DNA of 64,000 nucleotides from DATFVA01 sp963745945 (lineage in GTDB: Bacteria; Bacteroidota; Ignavibacteria; Ignavibacteriales; Ignavibacteriaceae), in the NCBI GenBank assembly GCA_963745945.1, contig CAVUZG010000005.1:65732-129731 (forward strand). The letters run 5' to 3'. The first letter of the stretch is position 1, and every line of letters starts with the position of its first letter. The position numbers and the translations under genes are program-made. Below the pieces are notes generated by a model that saw only the letters and a list, made by a program, of their open reading frames with translations, searched no databases and was not told the DNA's origin. Shown piece after piece: positions 1 through 9,909 of the stretch.

Positions 1-201
1 AATTCCCAGGAATCAAAAGAATTACTGAAAAGGGGAGGAGCTGTTTTAATAAAAAATAAAAGAGAAGCTTACAGGCAGTTACGCACGTACTTCTTAAATG
101 ATGAATTGAGAAATGAAAGGGGCAGAATCGCGTCTGATTATGTGAAAGAAAACCTCGGTGCAACCAAAAAAATCCTTAAAGAAATTTATAAAGAGATTTA
201 A
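1..201 (+). CDS. waaA: KDO transferase, C-terminal end (partial)
   Basis: The open frame runs in from the left edge and stops with TAA at 199-201, giving the last 66 residues. The segment contains a KRGGAVLIKNKREAY stretch and ends with an ENLGATKKIL motif, the pattern at the C-terminus of GT-B fold 3-deoxy-D-manno-octulosonic acid transferases (WaaA/KdtA), where a glycine-rich loop is followed by a helix ending in ENxGAT. The enzyme attaches KDO to lipid A precursor at the inner membrane. Only the tail is visible, so catalytic residues cannot be checked. Assignment is by family resemblance. Confidence 0.6.
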   Translation, partial: NSQESKELLKRGGAVLIKNKREAYRQLRTYFLNDELRNERGRIASDYVKENLGATKKILKEIYKEI

Positions 202-333
202 ATAGATAATAACTTTCCGAAGTTTACACTTATTATTTTTACCCTGGGATATTATTTTCAATCAAAACTGAAAATCATAAATTAAAGATTCTTCACTGCC
301 TGAACGTATAGCGAGAGAAACAAACAAAAATTA

Positions 334-849
334 CTAACTTCCAAGATATCTCTCCTTCAATATTTTTATATGATGCAATTCATGTCCGGCAATGATAAAC
401 ATAAATGCACGGACTGTATTAGTATAGTTATTCGCTATACCTTTTTTCATCATAGTTTCATCATCAAAGGATTTAAATAAAGTTATATCCGCATTTCTTA
501 AACTTAGCAGTTCCTCTGAAAGGCTAGAAAGTGAACGTTTATTAAAATCAGCAGCATTTACATAATCATCCTGCTCAAATGCCGGGAGCGATTTTTGTTC
601 TCCTCTGGCGATGCACATAGCCCGGTAAGCCATTACACGTTCAACATCAGCCATATGCCCAAGCACTTCTTTAATGCTCCATTTTCCCTGATCATAAGCA
701 TAGTTCCCCTTTTCTTCGGAGATGGATTTTATTAGTGATTGTAAATTATCTCTGCCTTCTTCAAGAAGTTTGATGATGTTATCGTGAGGAATATTTTTCA
801 TATATCCGGAATAAAATTCTGCATACTCATCAGGTTTTGGTAGATTCAT
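334..849 (-). CDS. DinB family protein
   Basis: 171 residues, the usual size for DinB/YfiT-like four-helix-bundle proteins. Histidines that would bind a divalent metal are visible in GKWSIKEVLGHMADVE (about residue 65) and in the C-terminal AGHELHHI motif (about residue 155). Members are putative metal-dependent hydrolases or thiol transferases; the substrate cannot be told from sequence. The ATG at 849 is preceded by an AAAGGA ribosome-binding site. It is 23 bp downstream of the isoaspartyl peptidase gene on the same strand and may share its transcript. Confidence 0.8.
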   Translation of the reverse strand: MNLPKPDEYAEFYSGYMKNIPHDNIIKLLEEGRDNLQSLIKSISEEKGNYAYDQGKWSIKEVLGHMADVERVMAYRAMCIARGEQKSLPAFEQDDYVNAADFNKRSLSSLSEELLSLRNADITLFKSFDDETMMKKGIANNYTNTVRAFMFIIAGHELHHIKILKERYLGS

Positions 850-872
850 ATTAATCCTTTAATTGCTTTTTG

Positions 873-1826
873 TTATTGCCAGACCTTAACTTCAAACAGT
901 CCCTTTGAATTGGCAACGCCTCTCAGCATTCCATTTGTATTAAAAGGCATCGCAAAGTTTCCATCTTTATCAACAGATATAAGACCGCCGGTGTTTTCTC
1001 CAAGTGTTTTATAAATTAATTCATCTGCTGCATCTTTTAAGGACATGTTTTTATAATCCATCAAAGCAGAAACATTAAAGGCTATATTATTTTTTATAAA
1101 TAATTCACCTTCACCAGTGCAGGAGACTGCGCAGGTTTTATTATTAGCATAGGTCCCTGCTCCAATAATAGGAGAGTCGCCAACTCTTCCCGGCATTTTG
1201 TAACCTGTGCCGCCAGTAGAAGTGCCAGCTGCAAGATTTCCGAATTTATCAAGAGCAACACATCCAACTGTACCGTGTTTTGAGTTTTTTATCTTTTCAA
1301 ATTGTTCGAGTCTTCCTGGAGTATCAAAATATTTATTTTCAACATAATCTACATTCATTTGTTTTCCAAAATCATCAGCACCTTCTCCGCAAAGCAGAAC
1401 GTGTTTTGTCTTTTCCATAACAAGTCTTGCCAGTGAAACAGGATTTTTAATATGTTTTACGCCGGCTACCGCACCGCAGGATAAATCTTTTCCGTTCATT
1501 ATAGAAGCATCCAGTTCGTGCTTTCCTTCCGAAGTAAAAACTGCACCTTTGCCCGCGTTAAATTTGGGATCATCTTCCAGGTAGTTTATAACTTTTTCTA
1601 CTGCATCAATACTTCTGCCCCCGTTTTCAAGGATTTTCTGCCCGATAGACAAAGCTTCTTTCAGAGAATTCATATACTCATTTTTTAATGAATCATTAAA
1701 TGATTTATCAAAAGTTCCGGCGCCGCCGTGAATTACAATTGTATAATTTTTTTTAGTTTGTCCATTTATCGTACTAATTGAAAATGCTAAGATTAAACAA
1801 GTTAAAATTGTAGTTAAGTATTTCAT
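873..1826 (-). CDS. Isoaspartyl peptidase / L-asparaginase (Ntn hydrolase)
   Basis: 317 residues. An N-terminal signal peptide (about residues 1-22, hydrophobic core then NGQ) sends it to the periplasm. The VIHGGAG start of the mature domain and the HGTVGCVALD autocleavage site, with nucleophile Thr about residue 186, identify the T2 threonine-peptidase family. These enzymes self-cleave into alpha and beta subunits and hydrolyse isoaspartyl dipeptides and asparagine. The GTSTGG substrate loop follows the Thr as expected. Length fits the secreted plant/bacterial type. The Nudix gene lies 17 bp upstream on the same strand. Confidence 0.9.
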   Translation of the reverse strand: MKYLTTILTCLILAFSISTINGQTKKNYTIVIHGGAGTFDKSFNDSLKNEYMNSLKEALSIGQKILENGGRSIDAVEKVINYLEDDPKFNAGKGAVFTSEGKHELDASIMNGKDLSCGAVAGVKHIKNPVSLARLVMEKTKHVLLCGEGADDFGKQMNVDYVENKYFDTPGRLEQFEKIKNSKHGTVGCVALDKFGNLAAGTSTGGTGYKMPGRVGDSPIIGAGTYANNKTCAVSCTGEGELFIKNNIAFNVSALMDYKNMSLKDAADELIYKTLGENTGGLISVDKDGNFAMPFNTNGMLRGVANSKGLFEVKVWQ

Positions 1827-1843
1827 AATTATACCCTGAAAAA

Positions 1844-2317
1844 TTATTTATCAGAATGATTGAGATGTTCCAAAAGTCTTTCAATAAAAACATGTTGAGC
1901 CGAATACATGTTTATTCTGGCCTCATTCACCGTAAAAAATTTCCCGGTATCCACCTCGGGAAACTTCTGCTTTTTACCTGAATGCGGCGGCCATTCCATT
2001 TCAAAAGTATTACAAACTATATCAATATGATCTGAACTATCAGTTTCAAAGGCCCACGCATGAACAATTTTATTATTGTTCTGTGTTGCAGTTCCCAGTG
2101 AAATATAATTCCCTCTTGATTCAATGCCGGTTTCTTCTTCAAATTCTCTTATTGCAGTCTGAAGCAGTTCTTCATTCTCTTCTACCAGACCTTTGGGAAT
2201 TCCCCAGTAGCCTTCATCTTTGTTTTCGAAAAAAGGACCTCCGGGATGAACAAGAAAAATCTTAATTCCGTCCCCCGATTTGTGAAACATCATTAACCCT
2301 GCGCTGTGAACCGGCAT
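1844..2317 (-). CDS. Nudix hydrolase
   Basis: 157 residues with a complete Nudix box at about residues 42-64: GLVEEN at the start and REFEEETGI at the end, matching GX5EX7REUXEEXGU. The box binds Mg2+ and cleaves a nucleoside-diphosphate-linked substrate. The extended loop with WPPHSGKKQKFPEVD near the C-terminus resembles the Ap4A/NTP-phosphohydrolase-like group annotated as NUDIX DNA mismatch repair type in many genomes, but the substrate is not decidable. The ATG is preceded by GGAG. Confidence 0.88.
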   Translation of the reverse strand: MPVHSAGLMMFHKSGDGIKIFLVHPGGPFFENKDEGYWGIPKGLVEENEELLQTAIREFEEETGIESRGNYISLGTATQNNNKIVHAWAFETDSSDHIDIVCNTFEMEWPPHSGKKQKFPEVDTGKFFTVNEARINMYSAQHVFIERLLEHLNHSDK

Positions 2318-2429
2318 AATTCTCCATAAGTTTTCAAATTTGGTCTCAATTTATTTTATTTAAAAGGAAGTTTAAAGGAATAGAAGAGAAATATTTTCAT
2401 AATCAATAATTAAAAAGGATCATCTGAAA

Positions 2430-3062
2430 TTAGTATTTTTTCAAAACCACTTCCGCAAGTAAAAATGATTTCCCATTTACTAATTTTCTTTGTTCGCTCC
2501 ATTTGATACAAAAGCCCGATTCATTAAGTTCTTTTTCAAATTCATCAACCGTAATAAGGCTGATGTAAGGACCGAGTTTCTCCAAAGATTTATATTTTGA
2601 TTTAGAAACTTTACTTTGATTCTCATCCGGCAGCTGGATTATTGAGAATAGAATCGAAGATTCTTTCATCATATTCTTTATTTTAGTTAATGCTGAACTC
2701 AGATTAACATATTCAAAAAGCAAAGCGACAAAAATCAAATCAAACTTGTTTTTATTGGAGTTATAGTTCAGGAAATCAGTATTAACAATTTCTAATTTTC
2801 TCTCACCTGGAAATCTGTTACCAAGGATATTTAAAAATTCAGGGTTAATATCCAGAGCAGTGATTTTTTCTATTTTATTCCAATCAATATGTTCAAATCC
2901 ATTTCCAATCGTACATCCCGGAACAAATATAAATTCACTATTATGCTTTTGTATTAAATGCCTGAAGCATTCATTAATCAGTGCATACTGCCCGACTTCG
3001 CTACTGCTCATATGATTAACATAATCTGAAATGTCTATATCAAGCCAGGGGTTTGATTCCAT
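2430..3062 (-). CDS. Class I SAM-dependent methyltransferase
   Basis: 210 residues. The Rossmann motif I is VPGCTIGNG (about residue 47), followed by an acidic end of strand 2 (ALDINPEF), a motif III-like NTDFLNY and KFDLIFVALLFEY at strand 4, which together give an S-adenosylmethionine-binding fold. The glycine-rich loop is slightly atypical (PGCTIGNG). The substrate is unknown. It starts 5 bp downstream of a truncated glyoxalase-like fragment. Confidence 0.75.
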   Translation of the reverse strand: MESNPWLDIDISDYVNHMSSSEVGQYALINECFRHLIQKHNSEFIFVPGCTIGNGFEHIDWNKIEKITALDINPEFLNILGNRFPGERKLEIVNTDFLNYNSNKNKFDLIFVALLFEYVNLSSALTKIKNMMKESSILFSIIQLPDENQSKVSKSKYKSLEKLGPYISLITVDEFEKELNESGFCIKWSEQRKLVNGKSFLLAEVVLKKY

Positions 3063-3067
3063 TTCCC

Positions 3068-3226
3068 TTATCTTTCAAATTTAAAATGTGTATCCAATCC
3101 TAATTCCCCGATATTAAAACCAACATAATACGGTTGGTCAAAGTAAGGTTTATAGCCAGAAACAGAAGTATACCAATGTTTTGCTTTTTCAATATCATCA
3201 ACAAGAAATATTATTTTGCGAATACT
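3068..3226 (-). pseudogene. VOC/glyoxalase-fold fragment
   Basis: A 52-codon open stretch begins inside the last codons of the SMR gene in a different frame and stops at 3068. It reads IRKIIFLVDDIEKAKHWY and YYVGFNIGELGLD, the first beta-alpha-beta-beta unit of a vicinal-oxygen-chelate protein. Such proteins are normally about 120-130 residues; the second half and a proper start codon are absent, and the methyltransferase follows directly. I read it as a decayed remnant left between two intact genes. Confidence 0.55.
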
Positions 3227-3528
3227 CTTAAACCTGTTATTCCAATAATAATCAGGAAAATAAAAATAAGTCTCACAAATTCTTTGGATTCTCCAAACAG
3301 AATTATACCAAGTATTGCAGTTCCAACTGCGCCTATGCCTGTCCAAACAGCATAAGCAGTTCCCACAGGTAATTCTTTAAGTGAATAAGCAAGTAAACCC
3401 ATACTTATTAAAATGCTTGCAAAGGTAAAAACGCTGGGCCAGAATTTTGTGAAACCCTGAGAATATTTCATTCCAATTGCCCAGGCCGTTTCAAAAAGAC
3501 CGGCAACAAAGAGAATTAACCACGCCAT
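3211..3528 (-). CDS. gdx: SMR-family guanidinium exporter (Gdx/SugE type)
   Basis: 105 residues, the standard SMR length, with four predicted membrane helices. The glutamate in GLFETAWAIGMKYSQGF (helix 1) is the conserved proton/substrate-coupling residue. WAIGMKY plus PVGTAYAVWTGIGAVG place it with SugE/Gdx guanidinium exporters rather than EmrE-type multidrug pumps. The ATG is preceded by GGAG. I looked for a guanidine riboswitch in the 26-bp upstream gap and there is no room for one, so expression probably comes from the upstream genes. Confidence 0.85.
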   Translation of the reverse strand: MAWLILFVAGLFETAWAIGMKYSQGFTKFWPSVFTFASILISMGLLAYSLKELPVGTAYAVWTGIGAVGTAILGIILFGESKEFVRLIFIFLIIIGITGLRVFAK

Positions 3529-3554
3529 ATTTCTCCATAGATTTTAATTGTAAA

Positions 3555-4049
3555 TCAATCAAACTTCGGGGGATTATTCCAGTCGACAGGTCCCACTTCA
3601 AACCTGTACTGCAGTCTGGGCAGCACAACTTTTTTCCATGCGTACTCAAAATACTTGAACGCTTTATCCCATTCTTCTCCATTACCCCAGCCGTCGTGAT
3701 GAAATAACAACTTAGTTTTTCCCCCAGGCACAGGAATAAATTTTAAAAAAACATGTGTACGTTCACCACGAACTTTTTTTAATTCGGGTGGAGCATTCCA
3801 GGTAAATGACAACATTCTATTTTTCTGAAATGAAAGTACAACATTTCCTTCTCCACCCCTGGAACCTTCATCATTCTTCGGAAGAAAAAATATTTCGTAA
3901 GGTCCCATTACTTCCATTTTAATATTACAGTCCGGAGCAAAAAATGATTGTATACCTTCCTTTGTTGTCCATGCTCTGTAAACTTCTTCAATGTGAGCCT
4001 TGACAGTCAATTCGGCAGTAATCGCTTTATGGAATTTCATTGAATTCAT
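3555..4049 (-). CDS. SRPBCC / AHSA1-like domain protein
   Basis: 164 residues with the START-like SRPBCC fold signature: an N-terminal strand and helix (VKAHIEEVYRAWTTKEGIQ), a central PYEIFFLPKNDEG hairpin, VLSFQKNRMLSFTWNAPPE, and a long C-terminal helix ending in KKVVLPRLQYRFE. This superfamily binds hydrophobic ligands in a deep pocket; the ligand is unknown. Its ATG overlaps the preceding cdaA stop by 4 bp (ATGA at 4049-4046), so translation is probably coupled. Confidence 0.8.
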   Translation of the reverse strand: MNSMKFHKAITAELTVKAHIEEVYRAWTTKEGIQSFFAPDCNIKMEVMGPYEIFFLPKNDEGSRGGEGNVVLSFQKNRMLSFTWNAPPELKKVRGERTHVFLKFIPVPGGKTKLLFHHDGWGNGEEWDKAFKYFEYAWKKVVLPRLQYRFEVGPVDWNNPPKFD

Positions 4050-5492
4050 TTGTTAGTCTTTTTTACTTTAATGTTAACCTCAACTTCTTTGTCTTCGTCC
4101 GGGGAGAGTTTCAGTTTCTTAGGAATAATTAACTCAGCTTTAAGTATTGCTGATTCTGTTATCTTGCTTAAATCTACAGGTTCAGTGGTGATTAATTTTG
4201 GCAAATTATTTCCTTCCTTAGGTGCGATTAAGTGAACATTATCCGGAACAGTTGAAATAGAAATAAGCTTAAGTTTCGCTTCAAGTTTACCTTTAGTCTG
4301 CACTTTGACCGGCAAAGAAATTATTTTAGTAGCAACAGCATTAACATTTATTTTGTTCGGCTCTATATCATAAAGTGATAGTCCTGAAGGCAGCTCTGAT
4401 TTCATCTTCTGTCAGATCGTATTCATTTTTTCCTTTGTGAATATCTCCCATATCAATTGAAACTACGAGTTCTGACGGGTCTAATAGACGGAATGCCTGC
4501 TCTGATCCTTCCAGGGTTAGAACAGCTTTTGAAGGAACCTGTTGTGAGAGGGAATAATCCGAAGTAATATTCCTGAATTCTATCGGGACTGTATAATTTC
4601 TGAAAATCCTGTCGGAATGGTATGCAAGGAAGAACCATAAAAAAATTGCAATTACAAAGGAGGATGAAGCAGTAATTATATTTCTTCTGCTCCACCATTT
4701 AGCCTCGTCCTCTTTTACCTGCGGATAGTTTTTACGATAAAATTCTTCAAGGTTATTTTTTAATTCAACGGTTGTTTTCAGCATTTTTAACCGGCCGTTT
4801 TCTGCAATACTGATTGTACCCCTTTCTTCCGAGACAATCACAATAAAAGCATCACATTGCTCCGAGAGACCCAGCCCGGCAGCATGTCTTGTGCTTCCTT
4901 CTCCAATTGCTTCAATATTCAATGATAGCGGCAAATGGGCGCCGAAGCGTGAAATTCTGTTGGCTTCAATAATTACAGCACCGTCGTGTCCAGGTGAACT
5001 TGTATTAAAAATACTGTAGAGAAGCGGAGCGCTGATTTTACCTTCAAGTGGAATTCCTCCTGTCAAATGCCGTTCACATAACTCCTTTCCCCTGATAACT
5101 ATCAGAGCCCCAGTTCTTTTTTCAGCCATTTTCCCTATTGATTCTGTAAGAACATCCACAGCAGAAGTGAAAGTTGACAGACGGTTTCTTCTTCTGAAAT
5201 TTGTCCAGAACCACGCCAGGTCAATCATCCGTCTTATATCAGATTGAAAAACAATTATTGCTGCAATAAGTATTACAACAATTAAAGTTTTAATCAGCAT
5301 TTCTGTAAGGTACAATTCAAAAAACCTTGCAAGAAGGTAAATGACTGCAAATACTGAAATTGCAACAACAAGTCTTCGTGAGGCACTTCTTCTTAACCAG
5401 TTTAGAAAGATGAAAAGAAAACCCGAGACGATGATAACATCGAGCACATCAACAATTCTTATATTACTGAATAACTCCTGGAAAAAATTCAT
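4046..5492 (-). CDS. cdaA: Diadenylate cyclase CdaA fused to YbbR domain (one frameshift)
   Basis: Three N-terminal membrane helices (about residues 15-85) lead into a DAC domain with the catalytic DGA at residues 170-172 and an RH motif in TRHAAGLGLSE (about 201-211). The enzyme makes c-di-AMP from two ATP. After the DAC domain a further membrane segment (ASSSFVIAIFLWFFLAYH) leads to a YbbR-like beta domain that reads on in the next frame (LPSGLSLYDIEP) to the stop at 4046. The 0 frame dies at 4368, so a single-base shift lies near 4390-4405. CdaA and its regulator CdaR/YbbR are usually separate genes; here they are one polypeptide. The DAC motif has RHA where RHR is typical. Confidence 0.8.
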
Positions 5493-5503
5493 TTAAAACA
5501 TAA

Positions 5504-6705
5504 TTAGTGAAAATTTATTTTTTTTATTATTTGCATTAATATTGATACGGATTCTTTTAGCTGATCATCTGAGAGATAGGGAGCCGGACCTAATCTTAAG
5601 TTGTTCCCCCGGTAATCAGTCCATACACCTTCCTTTTTTAGCTGCAATGAAATATCTCCTGCGAAAGATGAATACAAAACTAAAAAACCTCCTATATTTT
5701 TAATATGAGTTTTTTTATTCCTGTAAATTATTTTCGGGTCAGCATCAATTTTATCAAACTCATTTGCAAGAAGTGAGACCTGGTGCCGGCTGATTTCTCT
5801 CAGATAATCAGGAGTAAGATTTTGCTCTTTAAAAAAATCAAACACTTCAACGGCACGGTAATTACTGGTGGGATCATAAGTTGAACCGGCAAATAAATCA
5901 TCTCCGGTTCCGTATAAAACTTCTCCCTTTTTCTTTGCTTTTGCTAAAGTACCAAACTCGCTGTACCAACCTGTAATAACCGGACGAAGTTCAGATCCTT
6001 TTGGGAATCGAAGAAAACAATTTCCTTCGCCGAGCTGGCAATATTTGTATCCACCTCCTACCACAAAAGCATTTTCAAGTTTTTCTTCTTTTAAAGAAAA
6101 CGGTACAACATTCATTGCGTGGTAGGCATCAACCAACAATTTTGTCCCGCTGTTTTCACATATCTGCTGCAGGGAGGCTAAATCATTTACGATTTCACCT
6201 GTTTGAAAAAAAACCTTGGAAACAAGAACCGCAATAGTTTTATTGTTTACTTTTTCAATTAGTCTTTCAACAACAGTTTCGGAAGGTGATGAAGCAACCT
6301 TTACTATTTGTATTCCTTCCTCAGCTAAACGATCGAGCTGTCTTCTGATTGTATGGAATTCTCCATCAGTTGTTACAATATTTATTTGCTTATTGATCGG
6401 TAGTGAAGATAAAAACCGGATTACTAAATCGTGGGTATTTGAAGCAAGAGCTATGTTTGCATCATCACCTAATAAATTTAAAACTCTTTCTTTACTTTAT
6501 TAGCTTTTTCAAATGCCTTTCCCCATTTATCATCAACATTTTCTGCCGCATCAAGCCAGGCTTGCTGCTGTCCCTTAAACCCGCAATCAGGCCATGCCTG
6601 GTGCGAGTGGCCGGTTAATAACAATCTTTCCGAAACTTTAAAATGAGAATAATATTTTGCAAGAGCATTCGGAGATTTATACAACTCTTCCGGTTTTATC
6701 ATCAT
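5504..6705 (-). CDS. kynU: Kynureninase (one frameshift)
   Basis: PLP-dependent fold-type I enzyme that cleaves kynurenine to anthranilate and alanine. The N-terminal part (6705-6478) reads HSHQAWPDC, then the frame stops at a TTTTAAAT run near 6478. Shifting by one base, the frame stays open to 5504 with TTDGEFHTIRRQ, LLVDAYHAMN and GGGYKYCQLGEGN, whose Lys is the PLP-binding residue. Together they make about 400 residues, the family length. The start ATGA overlaps the kynA stop, which gives a tight kynA-kynU operon. The frameshift may be a missing T in the run rather than a real lesion. Confidence 0.8.
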
Positions 6706-7490
6706 TTTTTAAGCTCCGTTCTGATTTCCCAGAGATCAGGGAAAAATGGTTGATTGAGAGTAGACATCAGGTATTGAACTCCATCTGATCCGCCGGTTCC
6801 TTTTTTTGTTCCTATAGTCCGCTGAACCATTTTTACATGCCTGTATCTCCACTCCTGGAATCCTTCATCCAGGTCAACCATAAACTCACAAAATTGTGCA
6901 GTTATAGGATCAGATGCATAAATATTTATCAGGGCAGACTGTATCTGTTGTGAAGCAATTATAGGTTTTGTAACATCTCTATTTAATTCATCTTCCGGAA
7001 TTTCATAACCGGTTTTGGAAAGATAATGAATGAATGCATCCCAGACTGTAGGTTCGTTATAGCGCTGCTCAATTTTTTTTCTTTCATTTTCTCCAAAATG
7101 AGTCCTGTTTAACATCCCTGCACTTCTTTTACCAAGGCAAATTTCAAGTTCACGGAATTGGGCAGATTGAAATCCGCTTGCCGATTCGAGTCTGTTTCTA
7201 AAGGAAAGGAACTCAATTGGTGTCATCGTTTCAAGAATATCAATCTGGGCGACCAGTATTTTTAAAATAGTCAATATCCTTTTCATCGTATGAATTGAAC
7301 GGGAGATATCCTTATTTTCAAGTAATGTTTTCAGATAATCCATTTCATGCAGTATCTCTTTGAACCATAGCTCATAAGCCTGATGAATAATAATGAAAAG
7401 CATTTCGTCGTGTTCCGGTCCTTCGGACAATTGTTTCTGAGAATTTAATATAGAATCGAGTTGAAGATATGTGGAATAAGTAAGTGCCAT
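6702..7490 (-). CDS. kynA: Tryptophan 2,3-dioxygenase
   Basis: 262 residues, all-helical heme protein that oxidises L-tryptophan to N-formylkynurenine in the cytoplasm. Diagnostic segments are LTYSTYLQLD, the heme-pocket HDEMLFIIIHQAYELWFKE with a conserved His, FRNRLESASGFQSAQFRELE, and a C-terminal GTGGSDGVQYL substrate loop. It is the first gene of the kynA-kynU pair; no kynurenine formamidase gene is visible beside it. Divergently transcribed from the TonB receptor, with about 180 bp between. Confidence 0.95.
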   Translation of the reverse strand: MALTYSTYLQLDSILNSQKQLSEGPEHDEMLFIIIHQAYELWFKEILHEMDYLKTLLENKDISRSIHTMKRILTILKILVAQIDILETMTPIEFLSFRNRLESASGFQSAQFRELEICLGKRSAGMLNRTHFGENERKKIEQRYNEPTVWDAFIHYLSKTGYEIPEDELNRDVTKPIIASQQIQSALINIYASDPITAQFCEFMVDLDEGFQEWRYRHVKMVQRTIGTKKGTGGSDGVQYLMSTLNQPFFPDLWEIRTELKK

Positions 7491-7672
7491 TTTATTCCCG
7501 AAAAATATTTAATAAAAAATTGAATAACAGAATTTAAGAACTTTCTGTCAGAATTCATTTAGTGATATGAAAATCAATTATTAAACTTATCACAAATTAC
7601 TTGAATAGTACCGGAATATTAATCATATTAAAACATTACAGGAATATATTTTATAACTCATTCTTTTCGTTA

Positions 7673-9909
7673 ATGAAAATATCCAGGCTTAATATTCCTG
7701 CTGTCGGTTTATTCATTCTGTTAATCAGTTTTACCAGTATTTATTCACAATCTACGGGCTCATTAAGAGGACTGGTAATTGATTCTACAAGCGGTGAACC
7801 ACTTCCTTATTGTAATATAATCTTAAAAGAAACTAAAACCGGAACAACTACGGATCAGCGGGGATATTTCTTCTTTCCTTCTCTGAAACCCGGACTTTAC
7901 ACTATTGTTATTTCTTATATAGGTTACACAACCGAAGCAATTGAAGTTAAAATAATCCGGAATGCTATGGCCCAGATGGATATAAAACTTCTGCCTTCTG
8001 CAGTAACACTTCCGACACTGGAAAAGGTGGGGGAGAAATATAACTTCGAGGAGAAGCCGGATGTAAGTGTAAACAGAATTTATACAAGAGAACTTGAAAC
8101 AATACCAAAAGGTGTTGAAACTGATTTATTAAGATCGTTAAAATTTCTTCCCGGCGTTAGTTCTACGGGTGATGTTACTGCAAGATACAATGTCAGGGGC
8201 GGAGCTTCAAACCAAAACCTGGTTTTGCTGAATGATATTCCGGTTTATAGTCCGTTTCACGCGTTGGGTTTATTCAGTGTAATTGATCCGGATGTAATAA
8301 GTGTAGCAGAATTTTATAAAAGCGGTTTCCCTGTTGAATACAGAGGTCGGCTTTCCTCCCTCCTAAAAATTATTACAAAGGACGGAAATAAAAATGAATT
8401 CGGGGGAATAGCTAGTGGAAGTTTTCTCTCCGGTAAAGCACTTGTTGAAGGCCCGATTCCCGACGGATCATTTATCTTAACCGGGAGAAAAAGCTATTCA
8501 AATAAAATTTTAAAGAACTTTTAAATGATAAGAATGTTCCGGTGGATTTTTATGATTTTTCATTCAATATGAATTATTCAAATCCGGAATTTTTACAGGA
8601 TGCTAAATTTACTTTCAACGGGTTTGTCAGCTCAGATAACCTGGATAATCCCGATCCGCTTCAGGAAGACTTTAAATGGAAGAACCAGCTTTTCGGATTA
8701 ACCTATTTTCAATGGGTTACCGGCAGTCCTCTTTTTTACCAGGTAACATTGTTCTCAAGTTATTTCAGCGGGGAGGTTATTCCTAATTTTAGTGACACCC
8801 GGGCAAAAAAAAATGAAATAAATGATGCTACAGTCAAAGCAGGTTTTACTTATATATTTAAAAATGATAATGAACTGACCGGGGGAACAGAATTTGCCAC
8901 TGTTAAATCAAACCTTAGACTGGAAAATGTAAGAAAAGCATTCTCTGAAATAAGTGAAGAGGGAACAAATGTTAGTCTTTATGGAAAATATAAATTAAGC
9001 AGTGTTAACAACTTGATTCTGGAAGGAGGCACAAGGTTTAATTTTGCACGGCTTGCTAATGGAACTGCCGGCGACTTTTCTTTTGAACCGAGAATTAATT
9101 TAACCTATAGAATTTTCCCATGGATTTCATTCAAAAGTGCATGGGGGATTTATCAACAGGAATTAACAACAATCTCAGATGAGAATGAAATTATCACAGT
9201 ATTTGAACCATGGATAATTACCCCTTCTTATCTTCAACCCGCTACGGCCATACATTATGTTGCCGGATTTACTGTCAGTCCAGTCCCCGGTTTTACTTTT
9301 GATATTGAAGGATATTATAAACTCATTCATAATCTTACTTCCGTAAATGAACGAAAATATTTCCCCGATGATCCTGATCTGGTTGCGGGAAGAGGTGAAT
9401 CGTACGGACTTGAGTTCCTTAATTCATTTAATCAACAACCTGTTTCAGTTAGTATAGCATATTCATTAAGCTGGGCTTTTAAAGAAGTTTATGGAATAAA
9501 ATATCATCCAAGGTATGACTCCAGGCATAACCTGAGTGTTCTGCTGGAGTATAACTTTGGAAGTGGATGGAGTGCAAGTGCGGCATGGACTTACAATTCA
9601 GGACTGCCATTCACCCAGATAATTGGTTTTTACAATAAACTATATTTTAATGATTTAGGAACACGAAATTTTTTCTTTACTCCCTATACAATCCTTGCCT
9701 CAAAAAATATCGGTCTGCTTCCTGATTACCACCGGCTTGATTTAAGTTTATCAAAAAAATTTTCAATCGGAACATTTAAATTCCGCGCAGATGTAAGCGT
9801 AATTAATGTTTATGACAGAAAAAATCTGTTTTATTTTGATAGAACCACTGGTGAAAGAGTTAATATGTTACCGTTCCTTCCCACAGCAACATTGAGGGTG
9901 GAAATATGA
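7673..9909 (+). CDS. TonB-dependent receptor (one frameshift)
   Basis: Signal peptide (about residues 1-24), then a CarboxypepD_reg-like beta-sandwich (GSLRGLVIDSTSGEPLPYCN) and a plug domain (YNVRGGASNQNLVLLND). The first frame ends at 8524, at a TTTTAAAT run; one base back the frame continues from LNDKNVPVDFYDF through a 22-strand-type barrel to 9909. I chose the ATG at 7673 over 7601 because it sits directly before the signal peptide. It imports a large ligand across the outer membrane using TonB energy, and the following DUF4249 gene overlaps its stop by 4 bp, the normal partner arrangement. Confidence 0.85.

Noticed and set aside
3529..3554. Guanidine riboswitch before the Gdx exporter
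   Set aside because: Only 26 bp separate it from the upstream gene, too short for any guanidine aptamer class.
6470..8526. Programmed -1 frameshifting in kynU and the TonB receptor
   Set aside because: The run TTTTAAAT is not in the phase of a canonical X XXY YYZ slippery site, no downstream pseudoknot is evident, and these families do not use frameshifting. A missing base is simpler.
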